DNA from: Pontibacter litorisediminis
GTDB lineage: Bacteria; Bacteroidota; Bacteroidia; Cytophagales; Hymenobacteraceae
Assembly (NCBI RefSeq): GCF_029360645.1
Contig: NZ_JARDUA010000001.1
Coordinates: 1,364,001 to 1,428,000, forward strand
Length of the DNA: 64,000 bases
Direction: 5' to 3'
Part shown: in pieces, positions 34,410 through 43,800 of the stretch
Position numbering within the stretch: position 1 is the first letter of the stretch
Layout: every line of letters begins with the position of its first letter
Translations under genes and position numbers: made by a program
The notes under the pieces: model-generated
The model's database searches: none
What the model was told of the DNA's origin: nothing
What the model saw: the letters and a program-made list of their open reading frames with translations, nothing else

Positions 34410-35606
34410 ATGATTTCGATGAGGCAATTATTTCTGCAGAACGTGGCGCAGACATCAGACTTCCCCCTGATGATTGAGGTGGAGAAGGCAGAGGGCGTCT
34501 ACATGTATGGCACGCAAGGGGAGCGCTACCTCGACCTGATCTCGGGCATAGGCGTAAGCAACGTGGGCCATCGGCACCCGCGCGTGCTGAAGGCCATACA
34601 GGAGCAGCTGGATAAGTACCTGCACCTGATGGTATACGGCGAGTTCGTACAGGCGCCGCAGGCACTGTTGGCGCAGGCCATCACGGCCACCCTCCCGGAC
34701 CGGCTGAATAACGTGTATTTCCTGAACTCCGGAACAGAGGCTGTGGAGGGCGCCCTGAAACTGGCCAAGCGGTACACGGGGCGCACCGAGCTTATTTCCT
34801 GCCGCAACGCCTACCACGGCTCCACCCAAGGGGCTTTGTCGGTAAACGGCAGTGAGGGCTTTAAGAATGCTTTCCGCCCGCTGCTTCCCGACGTGCGGCA
34901 CATAAGCTACAACCACCTGCCCGACCTGCAGGACATCACGAGCCGCACCGCCGCCGTTATTGTGGAGACGGTACAGGGTGAGGCAGGCGTGCGCGTGGCA
35001 AAAGACAGTTACCTGCAGCTCCTGCGCCAGCGCTGCACCGATGTGGGGGCCCTGCTGATACTGGACGAGATACAGTGCGGGTTTGGCCGCACCGGCACCT
35101 TCTGGGCATTCGAGCAGTTTGGCATTGAGCCAGATATACTTCTATGCGCCAAAGGCATGGGCGGCGGCATGCCGATCGGGGCCTTTATCGCCCCTCAGGA
35201 AGTGATGGGTGCCTTCAAAACGGATCCTATCCTTGGCCACTGCACCACGTTTGGCGGCCACCCTGTCAGTTGCGCCGCCTCGCTGGCCACCCTGCAAACC
35301 ATACTAGACGAAAACCTGCTGGAAGGTGTAGCGCAGAAAGCAGCATTGTTCAAAGAGCTGCTCGTGCACCCGCGCATCAAGGAGATACGAAACTGCGGCC
35401 TGATGATGGCCGCCGAGTTCGAAAGTTTTGAGGTGCTGAAGGCCGTGATTGACCGCGCCATCCTGAATGGGGTGCTTACCGATTGGTTCCTGTTCTGCGA
35501 CAACTCCATGCGTATTGCACCGCCGTTGGTTATCTCAGAGGAGGAGATCCGTGAGGCTTGCGCCGTGATCCTCAAATCCATAGACGAGGCGCCAGCAGGC
35601 CACTAG
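34410..35606 (+). CDS. Class III PLP-dependent aminotransferase (acetylornithine/ornithine type)
   Basis: 398 residues. Signatures: YLDLISGIGVSNVGHRHP, FLNSGTEAVEGALKLAKRYTG, the PLP-cofactor binding ILDEIQCGFGRTGTFWA with the invariant Asp, and the Schiff-base lysine in LLCAKGMGGGMPIGA; TTFGGHPVSCAASLATL is the distal motif. This is the acetylornithine/ornithine/4-aminobutyrate group, with the exact substrate uncertain; the context gives no arginine genes. TACCTTTG at 34398-34405 fits a -7 element just 5 bases before the ATG, so translation could start at the next in-frame ATG (34419) or be nearly leaderless. Terminator at 35650-35679. Confidence 0.9.
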   Translation: MISMRQLFLQNVAQTSDFPLMIEVEKAEGVYMYGTQGERYLDLISGIGVSNVGHRHPRVLKAIQEQLDKYLHLMVYGEFVQAPQALLAQAITATLPDRLNNVYFLNSGTEAVEGALKLAKRYTGRTELISCRNAYHGSTQGALSVNGSEGFKNAFRPLLPDVRHISYNHLPDLQDITSRTAAVIVETVQGEAGVRVAKDSYLQLLRQRCTDVGALLILDEIQCGFGRTGTFWAFEQFGIEPDILLCAKGMGGGMPIGAFIAPQEVMGAFKTDPILGHCTTFGGHPVSCAASLATLQTILDENLLEGVAQKAALFKELLVHPRIKEIRNCGLMMAAEFESFEVLKAVIDRAILNGVLTDWFLFCDNSMRIAPPLVISEEEIREACAVILKSIDEAPAGH

Positions 35607-35649
35607 CCACACAGTTCATACTTTATCAGTTCGTACTTTGTAGTATACA

Positions 35650-35679
35650 GGAGACGCAGCCCTACTGCGTCTCCTTTTT
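35650..35679 (+). terminator. Terminator of the aminotransferase gene
   Basis: 10-bp perfect stem (35650-35659 with 35665-35674, loop CCCTA) followed by TTTTT. Confidence 0.88.
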
Positions 35680-35844
35680 ATTTTGCGGCCAGTCCACCTT
35701 CTTGTATGTAAAGCAGTTTGCCGGCAAAAGCGCCGCTTGCTCTCCAAAATACCATCCGCTACAACAGCAACCGCAGCCCAGATTGCACGTAAAAACCGGG
35801 GCTATGCTTTGCTCCTGAGGTATAGGCACATCAATCAGACCTTT

Positions 35845-37602
35845 ATGGAAATAGCCCTTGTGCTGACACTGCTGGTGATTGCAGTGGTGCTTTTCGCCAC
35901 TGAGAAGTTCTCGATCGAGATCGTGACGCTGCTCATGCTCATCATATTAGCGAGCACCCGCATTATCACGGCCGAAGAGGCCTTTGCGGGCTTTAGCAGC
36001 GACTTTATCATTATCATTGCCTCTATCTTCATCCTCAGTGCCGCCCTGCAGGAGACGGGCATACTTGATTTTGCCGTGGTGCGGCTGGCGCGGCTGGCGC
36101 AACAGAGCACCAGTCTGATGCTGCTCATCGTAATGGTGGTAACAGGGTTTGTATCCGCCTTCATGAACAACACCACCGTGACAGCCATGTTCGTAACACC
36201 GCTGGTGGGCCTCTCCAGGCGCATACAGACCAGTGCCTCCAAGCTGTTGATGCCGCTGGCTTTTGCCGCTATTCTGGGCGGCACCTGCACCCTTATCGGC
36301 ACTTCTACCAACGTGGCTGTGAGCGGCTACATCGCCAAGGCAGGGCTCCCCCCCATCGGCCTCTTCGAGATTACAGGGATCGGCATTGCGATCTTCATCA
36401 TAGGGATAATCTACATGCTTACCATAGGCCAACGCATGCTGCCCAACTACGAAGACCAGCAACTGACCGAGGAGTACAAGCTGCAGAGATACCTGACGGA
36501 GATCGTGGTGCGGCCGGGGTCGCCGCTGGTGGGGCAACTGGTGTTTGCCTCCGACCTTACCTCGCTTAACTTCCGAATTCTCAACATCATCCGTGGCAAG
36601 GATAACTTTTTACCGGACTTCCGCACCCGCATAGAGGAAGGCGACGTGCTGCTGGTAGAAGGAGACCTGGATAACCTGATAAAGGTGAAGGAAACCAAAG
36701 GCATCGACATCATGGCCGACGTCATCCTGGAAAAAGACCTGGTGACGGACAACATCCGGCTGGCCGAACTGCTGGTGGTGCGGCAGTCCAACCTGATCGG
36801 TCGCACGGTGAAGGAGATTAACTTCCTGCAGCGCTACGGGCTGGTGGTGCTGGCCATCTCGCGCCACGGCGAAACGGTGCGCACCAAGATCGGCCGCACA
36901 CAGTTGCAGCTCGGGGACCTGCTGCTGGTGCAGGGGTCCCCTGAGCGGCTCGAGCAGCTCCGGAACTCGAGTAACATGGCGCTGCTCGGCGAGTTTGAGC
37001 CCTTGCTCTTTAAGAAGCGCAAGGGCATTATTGCGATTTCCTGCTTTCTGGTGGCCATACTGCTTGGCACACTGCAGGTGCTGCCCCTTTCCATTGCCTT
37101 TCTGTTTGCCGCCATCTGCACCATCCTTTTCCGCTGCATCAGCTCCGAAAAGGCCTATGCCGCCATAGACTTTAAGTTGCTTATACTGATAGGCGGCATG
37201 ACGGCCTTTGGCACAGCCATGGAAAATTCTGGTGCAGCCGGGTTTCTGGCCGATGGCATTGTAGAGCTGTTAGGCCCTTGGGGTAAAATGGCGGTGCTGG
37301 CAGGCTTCGTGCTGCTAACCGTGTTGCTTACCCAACCCATGTCTAACGCGGCTGCGGCCCTTGTGGTAGTGCCGGTGGCCTTAAGAACAGCCGAGGCCCT
37401 GGGCTCAGACCCCAGGGCGTTTGCCATTGCCATCATGCTGTCTGCCTCTGTGTCGCTGGTAACCCCGTTCGAGCCTGCCTGTGTCCTTGTCTACAGCCCC
37501 GGCAAATACCGTTTCATGGACTTCATCAAGGTGGGGTCACCGCTTACGCTGCTGCTCATCCTCGTAATCCTGTTCATGACACCGTTGTTCTGGCCACTGT
37601 AA
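35845..37602 (+). CDS. SLC13-family transporter with two TrkA-C domains
   Basis: 585 residues from the ATG at 35845 (MEIALVLTLLV); the frame is open further upstream but that part is hydrophilic and not conserved-looking. N-terminal half membrane part at about 1-190 (many hydrophobic helices; FVSAFMNNTTVTAMFVTP and GGTCTLIGTSTNVAVSGY are helix-hairpin motifs of the citrate/sulfate transporter fold). Two regulatory TrkA-C domains at about 205-285 and 305-380, each with GSPLVGQ/LIGRTVKEINF-like starts, then the second membrane half (GGMTAFGTAMENSGAAGF; LTQPMSNAAAALVVVP). Family members move dicarboxylates or sulfate with Na+; this architecture is typical of sulfate or divalent-anion permeases. 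It stands alone. Confidence 0.9.
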   Translation: MEIALVLTLLVIAVVLFATEKFSIEIVTLLMLIILASTRIITAEEAFAGFSSDFIIIIASIFILSAALQETGILDFAVVRLARLAQQSTSLMLLIVMVVTGFVSAFMNNTTVTAMFVTPLVGLSRRIQTSASKLLMPLAFAAILGGTCTLIGTSTNVAVSGYIAKAGLPPIGLFEITGIGIAIFIIGIIYMLTIGQRMLPNYEDQQLTEEYKLQRYLTEIVVRPGSPLVGQLVFASDLTSLNFRILNIIRGKDNFLPDFRTRIEEGDVLLVEGDLDNLIKVKETKGIDIMADVILEKDLVTDNIRLAELLVVRQSNLIGRTVKEINFLQRYGLVVLAISRHGETVRTKIGRTQLQLGDLLLVQGSPERLEQLRNSSNMALLGEFEPLLFKKRKGIIAISCFLVAILLGTLQVLPLSIAFLFAAICTILFRCISSEKAYAAIDFKLLILIGGMTAFGTAMENSGAAGFLADGIVELLGPWGKMAVLAGFVLLTVLLTQPMSNAAAALVVVPVALRTAEALGSDPRAFAIAIMLSASVSLVTPFEPACVLVYSPGKYRFMDFIKVGSPLTLLLILVILFMTPLFWPL

Positions 37603-37648
37603 CTGCCTGCCGGCAAAGCCAGTACAGTAAACTAAAGAACGAACCACG

Positions 37649-38275
37649 ATGAGACACACTTTATACTTGCTTATCCTCTGCCTGCTTGCCTGCTCCCCCG
37701 AAAACGAGGAGGTGCAAGACGAGCACGTGCAGGTGGCTCCTCCTCAAGAGGCACTCGATTCGATTGCCAACACGGCAAAGGACGCCGTGAAGACAGATGA
37801 GAATAACATATCCCCCACTTTTCCGCTGCCACCCGCCTTGTTGCAGCAACTGGCCGATAAGTACCCGCAGTGGCAGTACCCCGAGCTGATGGCCGATGCC
37901 GTACAGCAAGCGGTAGAACATACCGAAAGCCCTGCCATTACGCGCGGGGATTTTACAGGCGACAACTTACAGGACATAGCGCTGCAGCTGCAGAAGGGAG
38001 ATAAGGTTATGATGGTGGCTGCCGTCCAGCAACAGGATGGGAACTATCAGTTGTACGAGTTGATGCAGGACATCATGTTTAACGAGCGGGGCAAGCTTAA
38101 AAGCCTATACTACCTTTACCGCATACGCCAGGGCGAGGAAGTGGAGAACCCTAACAACGCGAACAAGTTAGAACTCCCGCACGATGCCATAGCCGTGGGC
38201 GTTGGCAAGGAGACCACGATGTTTATGTACCAGGATGGCCGCTTTGAGCGTATTGCGTTGGGGGAGGAACATTAG
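37649..38275 (+). CDS. Lipoprotein of unknown function
   Basis: 208 residues. A short signal (LYLLILCLLAC) gives a lipidated cysteine at 15, followed by an acidic linker and a domain with several aromatic residues (YPQWQYPELMADAVQQAVEH, GDFTGDNLQDIALQLQ), in which the DFTGDxxxDIA pattern recalls FG-GAP/EF-hand-like calcium loops. It is otherwise not recognised. It follows the transporter by 46 bases on the same strand and may be co-transcribed. Envelope location is expected from the lipobox. Confidence 0.75.
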   Translation: MRHTLYLLILCLLACSPENEEVQDEHVQVAPPQEALDSIANTAKDAVKTDENNISPTFPLPPALLQQLADKYPQWQYPELMADAVQQAVEHTESPAITRGDFTGDNLQDIALQLQKGDKVMMVAAVQQQDGNYQLYELMQDIMFNERGKLKSLYYLYRIRQGEEVENPNNANKLELPHDAIAVGVGKETTMFMYQDGRFERIALGEEH

Positions 38276-38410
38276 GCTAGAACTTCCTTTTACTTCGCGG
38301 TGCGGCTGCCTGTTTGGCGAAGACGCGGCACATCAAGCACCTGAAAGGTATACCTGCTAGTCTTACTTTATACCGTTCGCTTTAAAGCCCGGGACACAAT
38401 GCCCTTCTTT

Positions 38411-38725
38411 TTACCAGATGGATCTGAAATGGAAAAGCGTGTAGGCCACTGCAACAGCCAGCACCACACCCCCGCTCACGACATAGGTACTTAATCGCAT
38501 CACCAGCCTCCGGTCCACCTTAGACAGGGAGTAGATCTGCTGACGGGTATAGTACAGGAACACCAGCATAGCCAGTAGAAAGCTGCAGAACCAAAACGTA
38601 CTGAACCGCAGCAGGAACACCAGCGGGTCGTAATTGCCAGACAGGTAGAAGGCCGCCACGGCCATTAGCAGGCTGCCGTACAAGGATAAGATCAGAAATA
38701 GGAAAGAATACGGGTTTTGCCTCAT
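38411..38725 (-). CDS. Small membrane protein, three hydrophobic helices
   Basis: 104 residues from the ATG at 38725 (MRQNPYSFLFLILSLYG); the frame extends to an ATG at 38788, giving 125 residues with a basic start. Helices at about 6-28, 38-58 and 78-97; a YYTRQQIYSLSKVDRRL loop lies between the second and third. Family not recognised. It sits between the lipoprotein gene (convergent) and the TerB gene, on the same strand as the latter. Confidence 0.65.
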   Translation of the reverse strand: MRQNPYSFLFLILSLYGSLLMAVAAFYLSGNYDPLVFLLRFSTFWFCSFLLAMLVFLYYTRQQIYSLSKVDRRLVMRLSTYVVSGGVVLAVAVAYTLFHFRSIW

Positions 38726-38823
38726 TCGGCTTAAAAGCACTTTAGGGTTATACTTATACTTCTTGTATACGTGCCCAGGGCAGGTCAATACCGCCTACAG
38801 TATAAAGTATAAATATGACTTTA

Positions 38824-39252
38824 TCAGTAATTTAAGAAGGCTTGGGTGTCGCGCTTAATGTTTTCGCGGGTAAGGCCGTCCTTTACCCCCATCGTGATCT
38901 TACGCACCAGTACCCCCACAATGGATTTCTTAAAGCCCAGTTTTGCCGCCATGTTGATACAGAAGTCCATCTCGCTCTCGTCCACGATGCCGTCGGCTAG
39001 CATCATCTCCACCAGGTCGTAGATCTGGTCGAAGCGCTCGGAGTCGTTGGTAGGCAAGGGGGGCGCCTTCCGCTCCACCTCCGTGAGCAGGTGGCGCACT
39101 TCGTCAGGCTTTATGCCATGCCGCTGCCCAATGGCGATGATGAATTTCATCTCCGTAGGATCCAAGTGGCCATCTACTTTTGCCAATGCCCCAAGGTTTG
39201 CAATGTGGCTTTTTAATCTTTTTGTTTCTTCGCTCTCAAAAAAACCGAACAT
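38824..39252 (-). CDS. TerB-family (tellurite-resistance-like) protein
   Basis: 142 residues, all helical. The TerB pattern is two acidic helix-loop segments, LAKVDGHLDPTEMKFIIAIG near the N-terminus and MLADGIVDESEMDFCINMAAKLG, each with the D-G-x-(L/V)-x-x-x-E motif that can bind metal. The end is a mixed helix (KDGLTRENIKRDTQAFLNY). Proteins with this single domain are widespread in Bacteroidota; a role in membrane stress or DNA-linked processes has been suggested but is not fixed. ATG at 39252, divergent from pfkA. Confidence 0.85.
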   Translation of the reverse strand: MFGFFESEETKRLKSHIANLGALAKVDGHLDPTEMKFIIAIGQRHGIKPDEVRHLLTEVERKAPPLPTNDSERFDQIYDLVEMMLADGIVDESEMDFCINMAAKLGFKKSIVGVLVRKITMGVKDGLTRENIKRDTQAFLNY

Positions 39253-39564
39253 ACGTTGCCTCTGTAGGTTAAATTACTTTAATTGGGCTCCAATTTATGC
39301 TGACACGGCCCCAAGTGCCAAAAGTCCGGGACCGACCTGCTACTTAAATATCATGCCTGCAGGCATCGCCACACGGCAAGCGAACCGTGTGCCGATATAA
39401 CATACGCTTTTCTCTATTTAAAAGTCTGATTATATTGGCAGTTTTTACGCAGGCCTCCTATTCGTAACGAGCAGGATGGGTGTCTCGCATAAATTAACCT
39501 ATTGTTAATTTTCGATTTCGGAGATTTGAATATCAGTACCACAACTAACAGACACAACAACACC
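39253..39564. other. Divergent intergenic region between terB and pfkA
   Basis: 312 bases, AT-rich on the pfkA side (about 39395-39520). TAATTTTC near 39504-39512 resembles a -7 element, but no clear TTTG was found upstream. No small gene or repeat family recognised. Confidence 0.4.
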
Positions 39565-40536
39565 ATGAAGAGAATAGGAGTTTTTACTTCGGGCGGCGAC
39601 GCGCCAGGCATGAACGCATGTATCAGGGCAATTGTGAGGGCGGCCGTTTATCATGGGGTAGAGATATACGGCATCCACCGGGGCTTCAAAGGCATGATCA
39701 AGGGTGAGATCTACAAGATGGACTCCCACTCGGTAAGCAACATCATCCAGAAAGGCGGCACCCTGCTGCGCTCTGCGCGCAGCAAGGAGTTCCTGACGCC
39801 GGAGGGCCGCAAGCAGGCCTACGACCAGCTGATGAAGCACGGCATCGAAGGGCTTGTGTGCATCGGCGGGGACGGCACCTTTACCGGCGCCAACATCTTT
39901 TATGAGGAGTTTGGCATTCCAACCGTTGGCGCGCCCGGCACCATCGACAACGACCTGTACGGCACCGATTATACTATCGGCTACGACACCGCCGTGAACA
40001 CCGCCCTCGACGCGATCGATAAAATCCGGGACACGGCCGACAGCCACGACCGCGTGTTCTTTATTGAGGTGATGGGCCGTGACTCCGGCTACATTGCCAT
40101 TCCTTGTGCCATAGGCGGCGGGGCCGAGATCGTGATGATTCCGGAAGCCGAGACAAGTATAGAGCAGGTGGTGGATACCCTACGAACAGGCTGGAACCGC
40201 TCCAAAACATCGTTTATCGTTATCGTGGCAGAAGGCGATGAAGCCGGTAACGCGAACGTGGTAGCGCAAAGGGTGCAGGAGGAGCTGCCGCACATGGATG
40301 CCCGCGTAACCATACTTGGCCACGTGCAGCGTGGGGGTGCTCCCACCGCCGCCGACCGTATGCTGGCCAGCCAGTTGGGCATCGCCTGCGTGGAGGGTCT
40401 GCTAGAAGGGCGCAAGTGTGAGATGGCCGGTATCATCAACGGTGAGCTGGTATACACGCCGTTCATCGAGACGATAACCAAAGACAAGCTCATCAACCCG
40501 CACTACCTTAAAATGGTGAACGTACTTTCCGTGTAG
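39565..40536 (+). CDS. pfkA: 6-phosphofructokinase, ATP-dependent
   Basis: 323 residues from the ATG at 39565 (MKRIGVFTSGGDAPGMNA). ATP-binding GGDAPGMN and GGDGTFTGA; catalytic aspartate D128 in PGTIDNDL; substrate-binding residues in MGRDSGYIA, IPEAETS and GHVQRGG. Length and motifs match the bacterial ATP-PFK group. It phosphorylates fructose 6-phosphate, the committed step of glycolysis, in the cytosol. A terminator follows at 40558-40598. Confidence 0.96.
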   Translation: MKRIGVFTSGGDAPGMNACIRAIVRAAVYHGVEIYGIHRGFKGMIKGEIYKMDSHSVSNIIQKGGTLLRSARSKEFLTPEGRKQAYDQLMKHGIEGLVCIGGDGTFTGANIFYEEFGIPTVGAPGTIDNDLYGTDYTIGYDTAVNTALDAIDKIRDTADSHDRVFFIEVMGRDSGYIAIPCAIGGGAEIVMIPEAETSIEQVVDTLRTGWNRSKTSFIVIVAEGDEAGNANVVAQRVQEELPHMDARVTILGHVQRGGAPTAADRMLASQLGIACVEGLLEGRKCEMAGIINGELVYTPFIETITKDKLINPHYLKMVNVLSV

Positions 40537-40557
40537 GCACAAAAGCCTACGTGCAAA

Positions 40558-40598
40558 TACCCCGGGCAGGCCTAAAGCGCTGCCCGGGGTATTTTTTT
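40558..40598 (+). terminator. Terminator of pfkA
   Basis: 12-bp perfect stem (40558-40569 with 40580-40591, 10-base loop), followed by seven T. Confidence 0.92.
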
Positions 40599-40857
40599 GT
40601 GCCTTCGGCTGCCCCCTACTCTTCCCTCTCCTTCGGATAATGCAACTGCATACGTCTTCCCATCTCCTGCAAAAAAGCCTTTTAGCCTGTTCTGTTCAAA
40701 GAAAAAGACAGCATACATACCAAAAACCCTATCCCGCAGCATGTTTTTCCGTAAAAGCAGAACACAAACTTAAAAAGAGAGACACATCGCATCTGCCAAA
40801 CATATAGCTAAAGTCGCCCTGAAGGTCATTCTCTGGCCGCTTGCCATCATTGTAGGC

Positions 40858-43800
40858 TTGCTCCTTCTCATTGTTATTGCCCTGCAGTTTCAGGGGGTGC
40901 AGAACTACCTGGCCCGGCAGGGGGAGAACTACCTGCAGAAAACCTTTGGCACCGAGGTGAGCATCGGAGGCTTTACCACCGATTGGCGCAATGCGCTGGT
41001 ACTGAAGGACGTTTACCTGGAGGACCAGCAGCAGGACACGCTGTGGTACTCTGAGCGGCTGGGCGTCGACATGGCCATTCTTTCGCTGCTGAAGGGCGAG
41101 GTGAACATCAGCAAGGTAGACCTTGACAACGCCACTCTGAAACTGCACATCCGCGAAGACAGCACCACCAACTTCGATTTTATCACGGAGGCCTTCGCCA
41201 CCGACACCACCACCGCCCAGCCTGCCGACACCAGCGCCTCGGCCATGCAGATTACCTTGGGCACCGTGAACCTGGATAACGTGTATGTGGTGTTCCGGGA
41301 TGACGCCGGCGGCAATTACATCCGTACCCGCGTGGGCGAGCTCACCACCACCATGGATGAGCTGAACCTGGAGGAGCAGCGGTACCTGGTGGATGAGGTG
41401 CGGCTGGCCAACACCTGGGTGGCCTATGAGCAAACCAAGCTTCCCCCTCCCGACACCTCCGCCTACGAACCGCTGGAGATGGACTTCGGCCTGAACCGCT
41501 TGGCCTTGGAGAACATTCGCCTCAGCTACCTAAGCCGCCCGGCAGAGCAGCGCATCGAGCTGGCGCTTGGAGAGTCCGAAGTGGTATCAGACAACATAGA
41601 CCTGCAGAATGCCCGTGTGGAGCTGAAAAGCTTTGCCCTGCGCAACACAGACCTGAAGTATGTGCAGGAAAAGTATAAACCTGCCGACTCGCTGGCCGTG
41701 AACCCGGAGCGCACAGTGAAGGAGCTGGACGAGTCGGTGGAGCAGGCGCAGGGGCAGCCGGTAAACTGGGTGGTAACCCTGGGCGACCTGGACGTCTCGG
41801 ACCTGGATGTGGCCTTTGATAACGTCAATGCTCCGCGGCAACCGAGCGGCATGGATTACGACCACCTGAAGTTCACCGACATTCTTATGGATGCGCAGGA
41901 CATTAGCTACAGCCTGAGCCGCACGGAGGCCACCCTGAACCAACTGACACTGCAGGAGCAGAGCGGCTTTGCGCTGCAAAACTTTGAGGCCGATATCATC
42001 TTCGACTCCACACACACCAGCCTTACGGACCTCGATCTGAAAACCGGCCACAGCCATCTGCAGAACAAGCTAGCCATGTCTTATCCTTCCCTGGAGGCCA
42101 TGGCCGAAAACCCGGAGCAGATTGCCCTGGATGTGGATATCCGCAACAGCTATATTGGCATGCAGGATGTCCTGTACTTTATGCCGGATTTAGCCGAAAA
42201 TCCATCTTTCAGAAGTATAGCCAACGCTAACATCAAGGTAACGGCACGGGCGGAGGGGCCTATGGAAAACCTGCGCGTGCAGACCCTGCAACTGGCAGGC
42301 CTGCGCGATACCCGGGTAGATGTGAGCGGCACCGTGCGCAATGCCATGGATCCGGACAATTTATACTTAGACCTGGACATAGACCGCTTCGCCACCACCC
42401 GCACCGATGTGCAGGCACTGGTGCCAGCAGGTACCATTCCACCTGATTTCCGGCTGCCGTCCCAGATGAGCATGACCGGCAACTATACCGGCACACTCAC
42501 CAACTTCGACGCCAACACTGACCTGCGCACCTCCTTTGGCAACGTGGTGGCCAACGTGGATATGGGGGCTAACGAGACTTTTACAGCCACCGTGCGCAGC
42601 GGCGGCTTCGACCTGAGCCAGCTTATGGCCGATAGCCTGGGCCTCGGTAAGGTAGCCCTTGTGGCTGAGGCACGTGGCACCGGCCTCACACCCGAGACCA
42701 TGCGCGCTAAGGTCAAGGCTGATGTTCAGCTCTTCGACTACAGCAACTACAGCTATAAGGATATTGACCTGGTAGCCACTATTGACCAAAACCTCTACAC
42801 GGTACAGGCCAAAGCCAATGACCAGAACCTGGCCTTCGACCTGAACGGAACGTTTAACCTGCGTAATGCCGAAAAGCAAGCCTATACTTTCAACCTGGAC
42901 CTGGACCAGGCCAACCTGCACTCGCTGAACCTGTACCCGGAGCCGCTGGCCGTACGGGGGCAACTGCAGGGCGACTTTACCGGGGCCGATGCCAGCACCC
43001 TGAGCGGGGAGCTGGAGGGGCAGGCGCTCAGGGTAGAATACAATGGCAACACCTATCCTATAGACACCTTGGCACTGGCACTGCTGCAAACCGGTGAGGC
43101 CGCCGAAATAACGGTGCAGTCTGACGTGGTGGATGCGGACATGCAGTTTCAGAACACCCTGGCGACTTTGCCGACAGCCCTGCTGAAGCACTTTTCGAAC
43201 TATGTGGACCTGCAGCCCGACCCGCCCTACCCTGCTAACCTGAACCTGGGCGACTTCACTGCCACCATCGACCTGAAGAAAACCGGTATCATCACCTCCT
43301 TTGTGCCTGGGCTGGAGCAACTGCAACTGGCCACGCCTATCACGGCCAGTTACAACGGCGATAACCAGCAGTTGGAGCTGGATGGCCGCATCAGCCGCAT
43401 TGTGTATACCGATTATGTGCTGCAGAACCTAGACCTTTCGGTGCGTGGCGACAGGGAGCAACTGGCCTACGAGCTTAACCTGCAGCGGCTGCTCTCCCCT
43501 TCCCTCACCATGGACAACATCAGCCTGGACGGGGCCGCCCGTGACAACGAGTTAGCCGTACGCCTTGCCGTTGCCGGCGATAGCCTGCAGCAAGAGAACG
43601 AGCGTTTTGTGGTGGGCGGCGTGCTGAACAGCCTGGGCCGCGGCTACCGCTTCTCCTTCAACCCCGACCAGCTGGTGATAAACGGGGATGATTGGGACGT
43701 GCCGCAGGATAACTACCTGCAGTTCGATACCAACCTGCTCTATGCAAACAACATCCGGCTGCAGCACAACAACCAGGCGATACTGCTAAACAGTACCGGA

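Noticed and set aside
35558..35818. Open frame between the aminotransferase and the SLC13 gene
   Set aside because: It runs through a clear terminator hairpin and has no family features.
40741..40773. Separate ten-codon leader peptide before tamB
   Set aside because: Possible but unsupported; it is in frame with tamB and looks like the displaced original N-terminus.
42367..43326. Long antisense open frame inside tamB (and similar ones at 44410-45237, 41587-42057)
   Set aside because: They mirror the codon pattern of the sense gene in GC-rich DNA, are Val/Gln/His-rich with no domain, and lie wholly within a confident gene.
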